Source: Parcubacteria group bacterium CG2_30_45_37
GTDB taxonomy: Bacteria; Patescibacteriota; Patescibacteriia; Patescibacteriales; GWC2-42-12
Assembly: GCA_001873515.1 (NCBI GenBank)
Contig: MNZH01000035.1
Location: forward strand, 1-18,373
DNA length: 18,373 nt
Direction: 5' to 3'
The notes beneath the pieces are model-generated. The model made no database searches. It saw nothing but the letters and a program-made list of their open reading frames with translations, and was not told the DNA's origin. Position numbers and translations under genes: made by a program. The stretch's first letter is position 1; each line of letters starts with the position of its first letter. Positions 1 through 7,024 of the stretch are shown in pieces.

Positions 1-1
1 C

Positions 2-550
2 GGCGTGTTTTTAAGCTTCGGCGAAAATTTGGAAGGCCTGATTCATATTTCGGAGCTGGCTTGGCAGCGGATTGACGATCCGTCGGACTTATTTAAAGTC
101 GGCGACAAAATAAAGGCCGAGATTATCTCCATTGAAGGCTCAAAGATATTTTTATCAGCCAAGAAATTATTAACCGACCCCTGGCAGGAGGTGGACAAGA
201 AATACCAGGTCGGGCAAAAAGTTAGCGGTACGATTCTTAAAATTAATCCTTTCGGCTTGTTCGTGGAGCTGGATAAAGATATCCATGGCCTGGCGCATAT
301 CAGCCAATTGGGGCTTCCGGCCGGCCGGAAAATTAACGAAGTTTATAAAATCGGCGAGCGGCAAGACTTCACGGTGGTTTCTCTTGAACCCAAAGACCAT
401 CGCCTGGGGCTGGCGGTCGCCGCCAAGGTTGAGGCGGCGGCAGAAACTAAAGTTGAGGTTGAGACCGAAGCGGAGAAAAAGCCTAAAACTAAGAAAACTA
501 AATCCGTTAAAGCCAAAGACAAGACGGAAAAAAAGAAGAAAGAAAAATAG
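2..550 (+). CDS. S1 RNA-binding domain protein, 3' part (ribosomal protein S1-like), cut by left edge
   Basis: The reading frame is open from the first codon of the window, so the GTG at 5 is not a true start and the N-terminus is missing. The visible 183 codons hold the end of one S1 (OB-fold) repeat, with the typical GLIHISELAW strand, then a complete repeat (KVGQKVSGTILKI, FGLFVEL, GLAHISQL, ending near DHRLGLAVA). The last 40 or so residues are a Lys/Glu/Ala-rich tail, probably disordered and able to contact RNA. S1 repeats bind single-stranded RNA; in ribosomal protein S1 they bring mRNA to the 30S subunit. A ribosomal S1-like protein is the best guess, but other multi-S1 proteins cannot be excluded without the N-terminus. 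A terminator follows 10 bp after the stop codon. Confidence 0.85.
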   Translation, partial: GVFLSFGENLEGLIHISELAWQRIDDPSDLFKVGDKIKAEIISIEGSKIFLSAKKLLTDPWQEVDKKYQVGQKVSGTILKINPFGLFVELDKDIHGLAHISQLGLPAGRKINEVYKIGERQDFTVVSLEPKDHRLGLAVAAKVEAAAETKVEVETEAEKKPKTKKTKSVKAKDKTEKKKKEK

Positions 551-560
551 AGTTTTAAAT

Positions 561-592
561 AAAGGGCGCCCCGGCCAGCGGAGCGCTCTTTT
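561..592 (+). terminator. Intrinsic terminator after the S1-domain gene
   Basis: Arms 561-569 (AAAGGGCGC) and 583-591 (GCGCTCTTT) pair over 9 bp with one G-U, around a 13-nt loop, and end in TTTT. The T run is short. It lies just after the S1 gene and before the ftsH promoter. Confidence 0.65.
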
Positions 593-598
593 ATAGAT

Positions 599-627
599 TT
601 GCAAATTATCGGCAATTATAATATAAT
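599..627 (+). promoter_or_regulatory. Sigma70-type promoter of ftsH
   Basis: TTGCAA at 599-604 and a perfect TATAAT at 622-627 are separated by exactly 17 bp. Transcription would begin near 633-635, only about 6 nt before the ftsH ATG. There is no Shine-Dalgarno in that gap, so the message would be nearly leaderless. Confidence 0.7.
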
Positions 628-639
628 CTTATCATAAAT

Positions 640-2469
640 ATGAAAAGTTTAATTAAGAATTTTCTGGTATTTTTCACGGTGTTTTTGCTGATGGCCGCGG
701 TTTTTAGCCGGTTCGGCGGCGCTGGCCAGAAAGCGGCCTCGGTTGGCATAGAAACTTTGGTCAGCCAGCTTAATAACCAGGCAGTGGCGCAAGTCGCCAT
801 TGTCGGCGATAAAATAGAGTTAACTTTAAAAAATGGCCAGAGCCAGACCGTGAAAAAAGAGCCGGGCGACACCTTTTCGCAAATTGTTAAAAATTTTAAT
901 ATTGAGCCGGCTAAGTTAAGCGGCGTTAAAATTGAAGTGCGGGCCGACCAAGGCCTGGATTATTGGCTGGCGGCGATTTTGCCGTTTTTACTGCCGTTTT
1001 TATTAATCAGCGTTTTTATCTATTTTATGATGCGGTCAGTCCAGGGCGCCAATTCCAAGGCCCTGATGTTCGGCCAGTCGCAGGCTAAAGAAGCCGGGCG
1101 TGAATTTAAGGGCAAAATAACTTTTAAAGACGTGGCCGGCGTCAAAGAGGCCAAGGCCGAGCTGGCCGAGGTGGTGGAATTTTTAAGAAGCCCCAAGAAA
1201 TTTTCCGAAGTGGGGGCGCGCACGCCGCGCGGCGTCTTGCTGCTGGGCTCTCCGGGCACGGGCAAAACACTACTCGCCCGGGCGGTGGCCGGCGAGGCCA
1301 GCGTGCCGTTTTTTTCCATCTCCGGCTCGGAGTTCGTGGAAATGTTCGTCGGCGTGGGCGCTTCGCGCGTCAGAGATTTGTTCCATAAAGCCAAAAAGAG
1401 CGCGCCTTGCATAGTTTTTATTGATGAAATTGACGCGGTCGGACGCCGGCGCGGCGCCGGCCTGGGCGGCTCGCACGACGAACGCGAGCAGACCCTAAAC
1501 CAGATTCTGGTGGAAATGGACGGCTTTGACCCCAATACTAACGTAATCGTGATTGCCGCCACCAACCGGCCGGACGTTTTAGACCCGGCGCTACTCCGGC
1601 CCGGGCGGTTTGACCGGCGGGTGATTTTAGACGAGCCGAATTTGGCCGACCGAGAGGCGATTTTAAAAGTGCATTCCAAACAAAAGCCCTTGGGCAAAGA
1701 GGTGAGCTTAAAAAGAGCGGCCGAAAGAACCCCGGGGTTCACCGGCGCCGATTTGGCCAATTTATTAAACGAAGCCGCGATTTTGGCGGCCATGAAAAAC
1801 AAAAAAATTATTGACATGGAAGATATTTTCGCCTCGGTGGAGAAAGTTATGCTCGGGCCGGAAAGAAAATCCAGAATTTTATCAGTTAAAGAAAAAAAGA
1901 TTACGGCTTACCATGAAGCCGGCCATGCTATCGTGGCGCATTTTATGCCCAACGCCGACCCGGTGCAAAAAGTTTCCATTATCGCGCGCGGCCAGGCCGG
2001 CGGCTATACTTTGAAGCTGCCCCTGGAAGACAAACACATGTACACCAAGACCGAATATGTTGAAGAGATCGCGATTTTACTGGCCGGTTATGTTACCGAG
2101 CGGGAAATTTTCGGCCAGGTTACCACCGGCGCCACTTCGGATTTGCGCCGCGCCACCGGCTTAGCGCGAAAATTAATCACCGACTACGGCATGAGCGAAA
2201 CTTTGGGCCCGCGCACTTTCGGCGAAAAAGACGAGATGATATTTTTAGGCCGGGAGATTCATGAGCAGAGGGATTACAGCGAGAAAGCGGCCGAGCAGAT
2301 TGACAAGGAAATTTCCAACTTCATTGACCAGGCGGTTCATCAGGCCAAAGGTTTGGTTAAAACTAGGCGCGAGTTTTTAGAAAAGACCGTCGCCGCCCTG
2401 CTAGAAAAGGAAACTCTAGAAAAGGAAGAATTTGAAAGTATCGTGGGCGAGAAGGCAAAGGCGGAGTAA
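640..2469 (+). CDS. ftsH: ATP-dependent zinc metalloprotease FtsH
   Basis: Membrane-anchored AAA+ protease that unfolds and degrades misassembled membrane proteins and some short-lived cytosolic regulators, working as a hexamer. At 609 residues it has normal family length. A first membrane helix spans residues 4-22, an extracytoplasmic domain follows, and a second helix covers about 108-128. The AAA domain has Walker A GSPGTGKT (203-210; Ser replaces the usual second Pro), Walker B IVFIDEID (258-265) and the second region of homology NRPDVLDPALLRPGRFDRR. The zinc site is HEAGH (425-429), with Asp501 in GATSDLRRAT as the likely third ligand. The start at 640 agrees with the promoter just upstream and gives a proper first helix. 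The gene appears monocistronic: a new promoter begins right after the stop. Confidence 0.97.
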   Translation: MKSLIKNFLVFFTVFLLMAAVFSRFGGAGQKAASVGIETLVSQLNNQAVAQVAIVGDKIELTLKNGQSQTVKKEPGDTFSQIVKNFNIEPAKLSGVKIEVRADQGLDYWLAAILPFLLPFLLISVFIYFMMRSVQGANSKALMFGQSQAKEAGREFKGKITFKDVAGVKEAKAELAEVVEFLRSPKKFSEVGARTPRGVLLLGSPGTGKTLLARAVAGEASVPFFSISGSEFVEMFVGVGASRVRDLFHKAKKSAPCIVFIDEIDAVGRRRGAGLGGSHDEREQTLNQILVEMDGFDPNTNVIVIAATNRPDVLDPALLRPGRFDRRVILDEPNLADREAILKVHSKQKPLGKEVSLKRAAERTPGFTGADLANLLNEAAILAAMKNKKIIDMEDIFASVEKVMLGPERKSRILSVKEKKITAYHEAGHAIVAHFMPNADPVQKVSIIARGQAGGYTLKLPLEDKHMYTKTEYVEEIAILLAGYVTEREIFGQVTTGATSDLRRATGLARKLITDYGMSETLGPRTFGEKDEMIFLGREIHEQRDYSEKAAEQIDKEISNFIDQAVHQAKGLVKTRREFLEKTVAALLEKETLEKEEFESIVGEKAKAE

Positions 2470-2474
2470 GTTTC

Positions 2475-2500
2475 TTGACGCTTTTAAAATATGCTATAAT
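2475..2500 (+). promoter_or_regulatory. Promoter with extended -10 ahead of the membrane protein gene
   Basis: A perfect TATAAT at 2495-2500 is preceded by TGC, giving an extended -10 (TGCTATAAT). TTGACG at 2475-2480 is a good -35 sequence, but the spacer is only 14 bp, so the extended -10 may carry most of the recognition. The leader (about 2507-2548) can form two alternative 4-bp hairpins from TAGC/GCTA repeats. Confidence 0.6.
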
Positions 2501-2537
2501 AGAGGTATTAATAATTAGCTTCGCTAAATTAGCGATT

Positions 2538-2546
2538 AGGGAGGAG
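2538..2546 (+). promoter_or_regulatory. Strong Shine-Dalgarno site, unusual for this window
   Basis: AGGGAGGAG lies just before the ATG at 2549 and matches the anti-Shine-Dalgarno consensus closely. I see no comparable site before ftsH, ruvA, the femAB-type gene, rpoB or rpoC. It supports the chosen start of the membrane protein. Confidence 0.7.
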
Positions 2547-2548
2547 TT

Positions 2549-3532
2549 ATGCCATTTTATCGAAATATTTTAAAACAAGCTTGGTGCTTAACTTGGCGCA
2601 ATAAATATCTTTGGTGGTTCGGGATTTTTGCCGCTCTCTTAGGCAATGGCGGCGAATTTGAAATTTTATTTAATAATACCGGCGCTAACCCCAGCCAGGC
2701 CATGTTTCCGGCCTGGCAAGGAGTAGCTTCAACCGGCGTGTTTAGCTGGCAGACTTTAGCCAATGTCGGAGACTTGTTCGCCCGCGACACTTTAAATATA
2801 ATTTTAGTTTTATTGACTTGCTTGATTGTTTTGGCGGTCTTTTTATTTTTAGTTTGGCTGGTGGTGGTTTCCCAGGCGGCGATTGTCAATAATTCGGCGG
2901 CCATCATTAAGCAGAAGGGACCGGCTTTAAGAGAGGGTTTTAACGCCGGCATTTTAAATTTTTGGCCGGTTTTGGGCTTAAATGTTTTGGTCAGGGTCAT
3001 TATCTACGCATTGCTCGTGGCCATTAGTTTGCCGGCGATTTATTTCAGCGCCAATTTTTCCGCCAAAGTTTTTTATTTCGTCGCTTTAATTATAATGGTG
3101 GTGGCGGCGATCGTTCTATCTTTCATCGCCAAATACGCCATTGCTTACGTAGTGATTAATAAAAGCCGGGTCGGCCGCGCCATTAGCCAAAGCTGGCGGC
3201 TGTTTAAAGAAAATTGGCTCATCAGTTTTGAAATGGCCGTGATTTTGTTTATTATTAATTTACTGGTCGGTCTTGGCATTGTTTTGGCGATTTTAACTTT
3301 GGCCGTGCCATTTTTATTCTTAAGTTTAATTTTCTTTTACGCCTTTGCCGCGGTCGGCTCATGGTTGGTCGCCCTGTTGGCTTTCGCCTGTTTCATCGCC
3401 GTTATAGTTTCAACCGGCGCGGCTTTAGCGGTTTTCCAGATTGCTTCCTGGACCGGTTTATTCATGGAATTGGATAAAAAGGGCGGCACGGCCAAATTGG
3501 TCAGGGTAATCAATAATATGGTGAAGGCATAA
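2549..3532 (+). CDS. Polytopic membrane protein of unknown function
   Basis: A 327-residue, strongly hydrophobic protein. The N-terminus (about residues 10-33) has Trp-rich amphipathic sequence with WWFGIFAALLG, leading into a helix. Further membrane segments are visible near 80-112 (possibly two), 134-163, 170-200 and a long stretch of about 225-310 that fits three helices, for roughly six to eight in all. A conserved-looking cytosolic loop between helices reads RVGRAISQSWRLFKENW. I see no catalytic motif, transporter signature or signal-peptidase site. The general plan of repeated helices with a WRLFKENW-type loop recalls the poorly characterised glycerophosphodiester phosphodiesterase membrane-domain-like families, but that is a guess. 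It has its own promoter and Shine-Dalgarno and a terminator-like repeat downstream, so it is probably transcribed alone. Confidence 0.75.
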   Translation: MPFYRNILKQAWCLTWRNKYLWWFGIFAALLGNGGEFEILFNNTGANPSQAMFPAWQGVASTGVFSWQTLANVGDLFARDTLNIILVLLTCLIVLAVFLFLVWLVVVSQAAIVNNSAAIIKQKGPALREGFNAGILNFWPVLGLNVLVRVIIYALLVAISLPAIYFSANFSAKVFYFVALIIMVVAAIVLSFIAKYAIAYVVINKSRVGRAISQSWRLFKENWLISFEMAVILFIINLLVGLGIVLAILTLAVPFLFLSLIFFYAFAAVGSWLVALLAFACFIAVIVSTGAALAVFQIASWTGLFMELDKKGGTAKLVRVINNMVKA

Positions 3533-3561
3533 AGTTATGTAATTTAGTAAAATTCCCCGAG

Positions 3562-3584
3562 CCCCCTTTATTAAAGGGGGTTTT
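3562..3584 (+). terminator. Hairpin terminator derived from the CCCCCTTT repeat family
   Basis: CCCCCTTT (3562-3569) pairs perfectly with AAAGGGGG (3573-3580) over 8 bp with a 3-nt loop, followed by TTTT. The upstream bases (ATTCCCCGAG, from 3552) resemble the left end of the repeat seen at 7218-7248, so this looks like a family member serving as a terminator. Confidence 0.65.
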
Positions 3585-3589
3585 GTAAA

Positions 3590-3618
3590 TTGCAAATTTA
3601 GCGGATTTATGGCAAAAT
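3590..3618 (+). promoter_or_regulatory. Probable ruvA promoter
   Basis: TTGCAA at 3590-3595, then 17 bp, then CAAAAT at 3613-3618 (4 of 6 to TATAAT). The -35 hexamer and spacing match the ftsH promoter. Transcription would start about 3 nt before the ruvA ATG, again nearly leaderless. The -10 is weak. Confidence 0.45.
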
Positions 3619-3627
3619 GGGAGTATT

Positions 3628-4200
3628 ATGATTTCATATTTAAAGGGAAAAATTTTAAGCAAAGGCGGTGGCTTTGCGGTGGTAGAGGTTAATAATATTG
3701 GCTATCAGATATTTATTTCACCCCTCGTACATGCTGATTTGGCCGTGGGCCAGGAGGTTGAGTTTTACACTCATCAATATGTGCGCGAAGACGCTTTGAG
3801 TTTATATGGCTTTAAAGACGCGGCCGAGCTGGAATTGTTTGAACTGCTTTTGGCCATTTCCGGCATCGGGCCTAAATCCGCTTTGGGCGTTATGTCCATC
3901 GCCACGGTGGCCGACATTAAAGAGTCAATCGCGCGCGGCGACCCGGCGCTGCTCACCAAAGTTTCCGGCATCGGCCGCAAAACCGCGGAGCGGGTAGTCT
4001 TGGAATTAAGAGAGAAAATTTTTAAATTAAGCGGCGGCGTAAAAATCGGCGCGGGCGTTAGCTCGGGCGATGAAATTGACGCCTTAATGACGCTGGGCTA
4101 TTCGCTCTCGCAGGCGCGCGAAGCTTTGAACGGCGTGGATGCGAAAATAAAAGATTCGGGCGAGCGTATTAGGCAGGCGCTAAAAAAATTAGGTAAATAG
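3628..4200 (+). CDS. ruvA: Holliday junction branch migration protein RuvA
   Basis: RuvA binds four-way Holliday junctions as a tetramer and directs the RuvB motor during recombination and repair. The 190-residue length is typical. Domain I, an OB fold, covers about 1-62 (MISYLKGKI, GYQIFI, EDALSLYGF). Domain II has two helix-hairpin-helix motifs, LLAISGIGPKSAL (about 74-86) and LTKVSGIGRKTAERV (about 109-123). Domain III, which contacts RuvB, covers about 145-190 (DEIDALMTLGYSLSQAREAL). No ruvB or ruvC lies in the window. The stop codon is 15 bp before the next start, so the FemAB-type gene is probably co-transcribed. Confidence 0.97.
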   Translation: MISYLKGKILSKGGGFAVVEVNNIGYQIFISPLVHADLAVGQEVEFYTHQYVREDALSLYGFKDAAELELFELLLAISGIGPKSALGVMSIATVADIKESIARGDPALLTKVSGIGRKTAERVVLELREKIFKLSGGVKIGAGVSSGDEIDALMTLGYSLSQAREALNGVDAKIKDSGERIRQALKKLGK

Positions 4201-4215
4201 CCGCTCACAACTACA

Positions 4216-5193
4216 ATGGAAATAATCAATCTAACTAACAAACAACAACTGAACAATTTCGTGGGCGGGCAACCGCACGCCCAGTTTTTGCAGTCCTGGC
4301 AATGGGGGGAGTTCCAGGAAAAAGTCAGCGGCCAAGTCTGGCGCTTAGGGGTACTGGACAATAACGAGCTGGTCGCCAGCGCCAAAGTTATTACCAAAAA
4401 TTTGCCCATGGGTAAAAAATATTTTTATTGCGGCCGCGGGCCGGTGGTGGCCGTCGGAGCGGATGAAAGGCAAGCGGTTGAGCCGCTGTTTAAAGAAATT
4501 GAAAAATTAGCCGGGCAAGCTGGCATCATGTTTTTGCGCTTTGACCCGCTAAAGCAATCAACAATTACGAATTATCAACTGTCAATCGTAAAAACTCTTG
4601 ACGTTCAGCCCAGTAAAACGCTGATATTGGATTTAGCCCAGACCGAAGCTGAACTGTTAAAACAAATGCGCCAAAAAACCAGATATAATATTAATTTAGC
4701 GGAGAAAAAAGGGGTTAGTGTCGTGGCAGCGGATAAAACCAGGTTTGAAGAATTCTGGAGCTTACTAGATCAGACGGCCGGCCGGGATAAATTCCGTTTG
4801 CACGGGCGGAATTATTACCGAGCCATGCTGGAAATTAACGACAATCCGGTAAAATTATTTTTTGCCCAATACCAAAACCGACCGATTGCCACCGCCTTGG
4901 TTTGTTTTTTCGGCGATACGGCTACCTATCTTCACGGCGGTTCGGCCAGCGAAGAGCGCAATGTCATGGCGTCTTATCTTTTGCAATGGCACAATATCAA
5001 ATTAGCCAAACAGCTAGGTTATAAATATTATGATTGGCACGGCATTGACGAAACCAGGTGGCCGGGCGTGACCAGGTTTAAAAAAGGTTTTGGCGGGTTT
5101 GAGGTTAATTACCCTGGTACTTTTGATTTGGTGTTTGATACGGGCTGGTATAGTATTTATAAGATGGTCAGGAGAGTCAGGCGGACGTTTTAA
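4216..5193 (+). CDS. FemAB-family peptidoglycan interpeptide-bridge aminoacyltransferase
   Basis: FemA/FemB/FemX-type enzymes add amino acids from aminoacyl-tRNA to the stem peptide of lipid II or peptidoglycan, using a double GNAT fold in the cytoplasm. The 325-residue protein shows the family pattern: an N-terminal FLQSWQWGEFQEK motif (about 24-36), a PMGKKYFYCGRGP strand (about 65-77), ILDLAQTEAELLKQMRQKTRYNI (about 137-159), and the C-terminal GNAT part with ATALVCFFGDTATYLHGGS and YYDWHGIDET. The amino acid added cannot be predicted. It sits between ruvA and a Mur ligase, so a cell wall role fits. Residues about 113-126 (KQSTITNYQLSIVK) look like an insertion of an AT-rich repeat. No Shine-Dalgarno is visible. 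Confidence 0.88.
   Translation: MEIINLTNKQQLNNFVGGQPHAQFLQSWQWGEFQEKVSGQVWRLGVLDNNELVASAKVITKNLPMGKKYFYCGRGPVVAVGADERQAVEPLFKEIEKLAGQAGIMFLRFDPLKQSTITNYQLSIVKTLDVQPSKTLILDLAQTEAELLKQMRQKTRYNINLAEKKGVSVVAADKTRFEEFWSLLDQTAGRDKFRLHGRNYYRAMLEINDNPVKLFFAQYQNRPIATALVCFFGDTATYLHGGSASEERNVMASYLLQWHNIKLAKQLGYKYYDWHGIDETRWPGVTRFKKGFGGFEVNYPGTFDLVFDTGWYSIYKMVRRVRRTF
4555..4587. repeat. Possible AT-rich repeat segment in frame in the femAB-type gene
   Basis: The segment holds short repeats of the type CAATTA/AATTATCAA and encodes QSTITNYQLSI between FLRFDPL and the conserved strand LDVQPSKTLILDL. Peptides such as NYQL are typical of a common AT-rich intergenic repeat in bacterial genomes. It is not palindromic and there is no second copy in the window, so support is weak. 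Confidence 0.3.
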
Positions 5194-5194
5194 T

Positions 5195-5295
5195 TGTCAT
5201 TGCGAGCGACTGAAAGGAGCGAAGCAATCTAACGGATAATTTGCTAAGTTAATAGTTCGTGAGATTGCTTCGTCGCTACGCTCCTCGCAATGACA
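5195..5295. repeat. 101-bp palindromic intergenic repeat (TGTCATTGCGAG family)
   Basis: The left arm (5195-5230) begins TGTCATTGCGAG and ends GAAGCAATCT. The right arm (5262-5295) begins AGATTGCTTCG and ends CTCGCAATGACA. The ends are perfect inverted repeats and the middle 31 bp is unpaired AT-rich sequence. I recognise this as a repeat type widespread in unrelated bacterial genomes. It fills almost the entire gap between the femAB-type and murE-like genes, ending 13 bp before the latter's ATG, and may act as a terminator or RNA stabiliser. Confidence 0.85.
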
Positions 5296-5308
5296 GATAC
5301 TCGTTATT

Positions 5309-6739
5309 ATGGATAAATTTTTACATATTATTAAACGTTATATTCCTCATAAACTTTTTAAGGCTCTGCAGCCGGCTTATCATTGGCTGCTAGCCGCTTT
5401 GGCCGCCGCTTGGCACGGCTGGCCGTCGGATAAATTAATCGTTATCGGCGTAACCGGCACTACGGGTAAAACCACCAGCATTTATCTAATGGCTAAGATG
5501 TTATCTGCGGCTGGATATAAAACTGGCTTTACTTCCACTGCTATATTTTCCGACGGCAAAAATGAATGGTTGAACGACAAAAAAATGACCATGACCGGCC
5601 GGTTTTTTACCCAAAAAATGCTAAAGCGCATGGTGAAAAATAACTGCCAATACGCCTTAGTGGAAACCACTTCGCAAGGCATAGAGCAATACCGCCACCG
5701 CTTCATTAATTATGATATTTTAGTTTTTACCGGCCTATATCCGGAACATATTGAAGCGCATGGCAGTTTTGAAAAGTATAAACTGGCCAAGGGCGAATTG
5801 TTTAAACACTTGAAAAAATGCCGGACCAAATACGCGGATGATAAAAAAAGAATAGTTAAGACCGACAGCGGATTTAAAAAGATTGAGTCTAACCGGGTTA
5901 AAAAAATCACCATCGTTAACGCGGACGACCAGCAGGCGGAATACTTTTTAAGTTTTTGGGCGGAAGAGAAATGGGGGTATAAAGTCAAAAGTCAAAAGTC
6001 AAAAGTCAAAAGTCAAATCAATCTTGTGGAATATGGAAAAATTAAAAATAATAATCAGGGCATAAAATTTGAAGTGAACGAAACTGAAATAGAATTAAAT
6101 CTGTTGGGCGAATATAACGCCGCGAATGCCATGAACGCGGTTTCTCTAGGCTTAAGCCAGGGTATAAATTTAGAAAAAATAAAAATCGGTTTGGAAAAAA
6201 TTAAAGGCGTGCCGGGCAGGATGGAGCTGATAACCTCACCCCAGCCCTCTCCTTCTAAAGGAGAGGGGGCAGGTTTTACCGTGATAGTGGATTACGCCTT
6301 TGAACCCGAGGCGTTAAAGAAAATTTATAATACTATTTTAAAATTAGAACATAATAAAATCATCCACGTTTCAGGTTCGGCCGGCGGCGGCCGCGACGTG
6401 GCGCGGCGGCCAAAATTGGGGGCATTAGCTGGTAAGCAGGCCGATATTGTGATTGTGACTAACGAAGACCCGTATGATGATGACCCGAAAATCATTATTG
6501 ACCAAGTGGCAGCCGGGGCGGCTGACGCTGGTAAAGCGGTAAATCAAAATTTGTTTAAAATAGAAGACCGGCGCGAAGCCATTAAAAAAGCTTTATCGCT
6601 GGCGCAAACTGATGATATTGTTTTAATCACCGGTAAAGGCTGTGAACAGGCGATCTGCGTGGCTGAAGGCAAAAAAATTAAATGGGACGATAGGGAAGTT
6701 GTTAAAGAAGAATTGAAGAAGTTAGAAAAAAATAAATAA
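5309..6739 (+). CDS. MurE-like Mur ligase lacking the N-terminal UDP-binding domain
   Basis: Mur ligases join an amino acid to the UDP-MurNAc peptide using ATP in the cytoplasm. The order of motifs follows MurE: P-loop GTTGKTT (50-56), ETTSQGIEQYR (about 120-129, like EVSSH..L..HR), HGSFEKYKLAKGELF with Lys161 at the carbamylated lysine position, GEYNAANAMNAV, GRMELI, VDYAFEPEAL (328-336), and ITGKGCEQ near the end. Only 46 residues precede the P-loop, against roughly 100 in classical MurE, so the UDP-binding domain is missing or replaced by a short hydrophobic helix (about 24-38). At the DNPR position that reads meso-diaminopimelate in MurE the sequence is EDPY (386-389), so the substrate is uncertain. 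Two repeat segments lie in frame (residues about 225-236 and 309-322). It follows a FemAB-type gene, consistent with cell wall synthesis. Confidence 0.85.
   Translation: MDKFLHIIKRYIPHKLFKALQPAYHWLLAALAAAWHGWPSDKLIVIGVTGTTGKTTSIYLMAKMLSAAGYKTGFTSTAIFSDGKNEWLNDKKMTMTGRFFTQKMLKRMVKNNCQYALVETTSQGIEQYRHRFINYDILVFTGLYPEHIEAHGSFEKYKLAKGELFKHLKKCRTKYADDKKRIVKTDSGFKKIESNRVKKITIVNADDQQAEYFLSFWAEEKWGYKVKSQKSKVKSQINLVEYGKIKNNNQGIKFEVNETEIELNLLGEYNAANAMNAVSLGLSQGINLEKIKIGLEKIKGVPGRMELITSPQPSPSKGEGAGFTVIVDYAFEPEALKKIYNTILKLEHNKIIHVSGSAGGGRDVARRPKLGALAGKQADIVIVTNEDPYDDDPKIIIDQVAAGAADAGKAVNQNLFKIEDRREAIKKALSLAQTDDIVLITGKGCEQAICVAEGKKIKWDDREVVKEELKKLEKNK
5981..6017. repeat. Heptanucleotide tandem repeat (AAAAGTC, about 5 copies) inside the murE-like gene
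   Basis: One partial unit (5981-5986) is followed by four perfect AAAAGTC units (5987-6014). It encodes KVKSQKSKVKSQ in a loop after the central-domain segment FWAEEKWGY. A change of one unit would shift the reading frame. Confidence 0.9.
6233..6272. repeat. Palindromic repeat in frame inside the murE-like gene (CCCTCTCCTT family)
   Basis: CCCTCTCCTT (6245-6254) and AAGGAGAGGG (6258-6267) pair perfectly over 10 bp with a CTA loop. The flanks CTCACCCCAG and GGCAGG are typical of a repeat common between genes in many bacteria. Translated, it gives TSPQPSPSKGEGAG (residues 309-322), placed exactly between GRMELI and the strand FTVIVDYA that opens the C-terminal domain. Confidence 0.85.
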
Positions 6740-6900
6740 ATAGGCAAGATATGCGGTGAAGAAATGAAACGAGAGTTCTTAAAAAATTTATAATAATGCG
6801 TGCCGGTATTATAGAGGCAATGGGTAAATCATATATTATCGCTAAAATTAAAGAAAATTAATTAGACTTGAAAAAATATTGATAATTTCCCTTAAAATAC

Positions 6901-6929
6901 TTGACAAGCAGAATAATAGTTGTTAGTAT
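6901..6929 (+). promoter_or_regulatory. Likely rpoBC promoter
   Basis: A perfect TTGACA (6901-6906) is followed after 17 bp by TAGTAT (6924-6929), and TGT immediately before it forms an extended -10. This is the best promoter in the 518-bp leader; I found none of similar quality between the second terminator-like hairpin and the ATG. Confidence 0.55.
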
Positions 6930-6985
6930 TGAATAAGTTTTCAACAAGTAAAAAATTTGGTAAATAATAATAAATTCTTTGCTGG

Positions 6986-7015
6986 CTGGATCCCTAGTTT
7001 ACACGGGGATGACAG
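6986..7015. repeat. Diverged palindromic intergenic repeat (CTGGATCCC...GATGACAG family)
   Basis: The segment begins CTGGATCCC and ends GGGGATGACAG, with ATCCC (6990-6994) pairing with GGGAT (7006-7010). The ends match a widespread bacterial intergenic repeat type; the copy is short and imperfect. Confidence 0.6.
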
Positions 7016-7024
7016 AAAAAAATC

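Noticed and set aside
1020..1817. 265-codon minus-strand ORF inside ftsH
   Set aside because: Antisense to the conserved AAA domain, with a composition rich in Ser/Thr/Arg that mirrors the coding strand; no family resemblance.
5981..6017. CRISPR-like repeats
   Set aside because: The units are 7 bp with no spacers; it is a simple tandem repeat inside a gene. No CRISPR array is present in the window.
6796..6861. 21-codon ORF (MRAGIIEAMGKSY...) in the rpoB leader, as a leader peptide
   Set aside because: It ends about 40 bp before the likely promoter, so it would not be in the rpoB transcript, and it has no ribosome site or recognised similarity.
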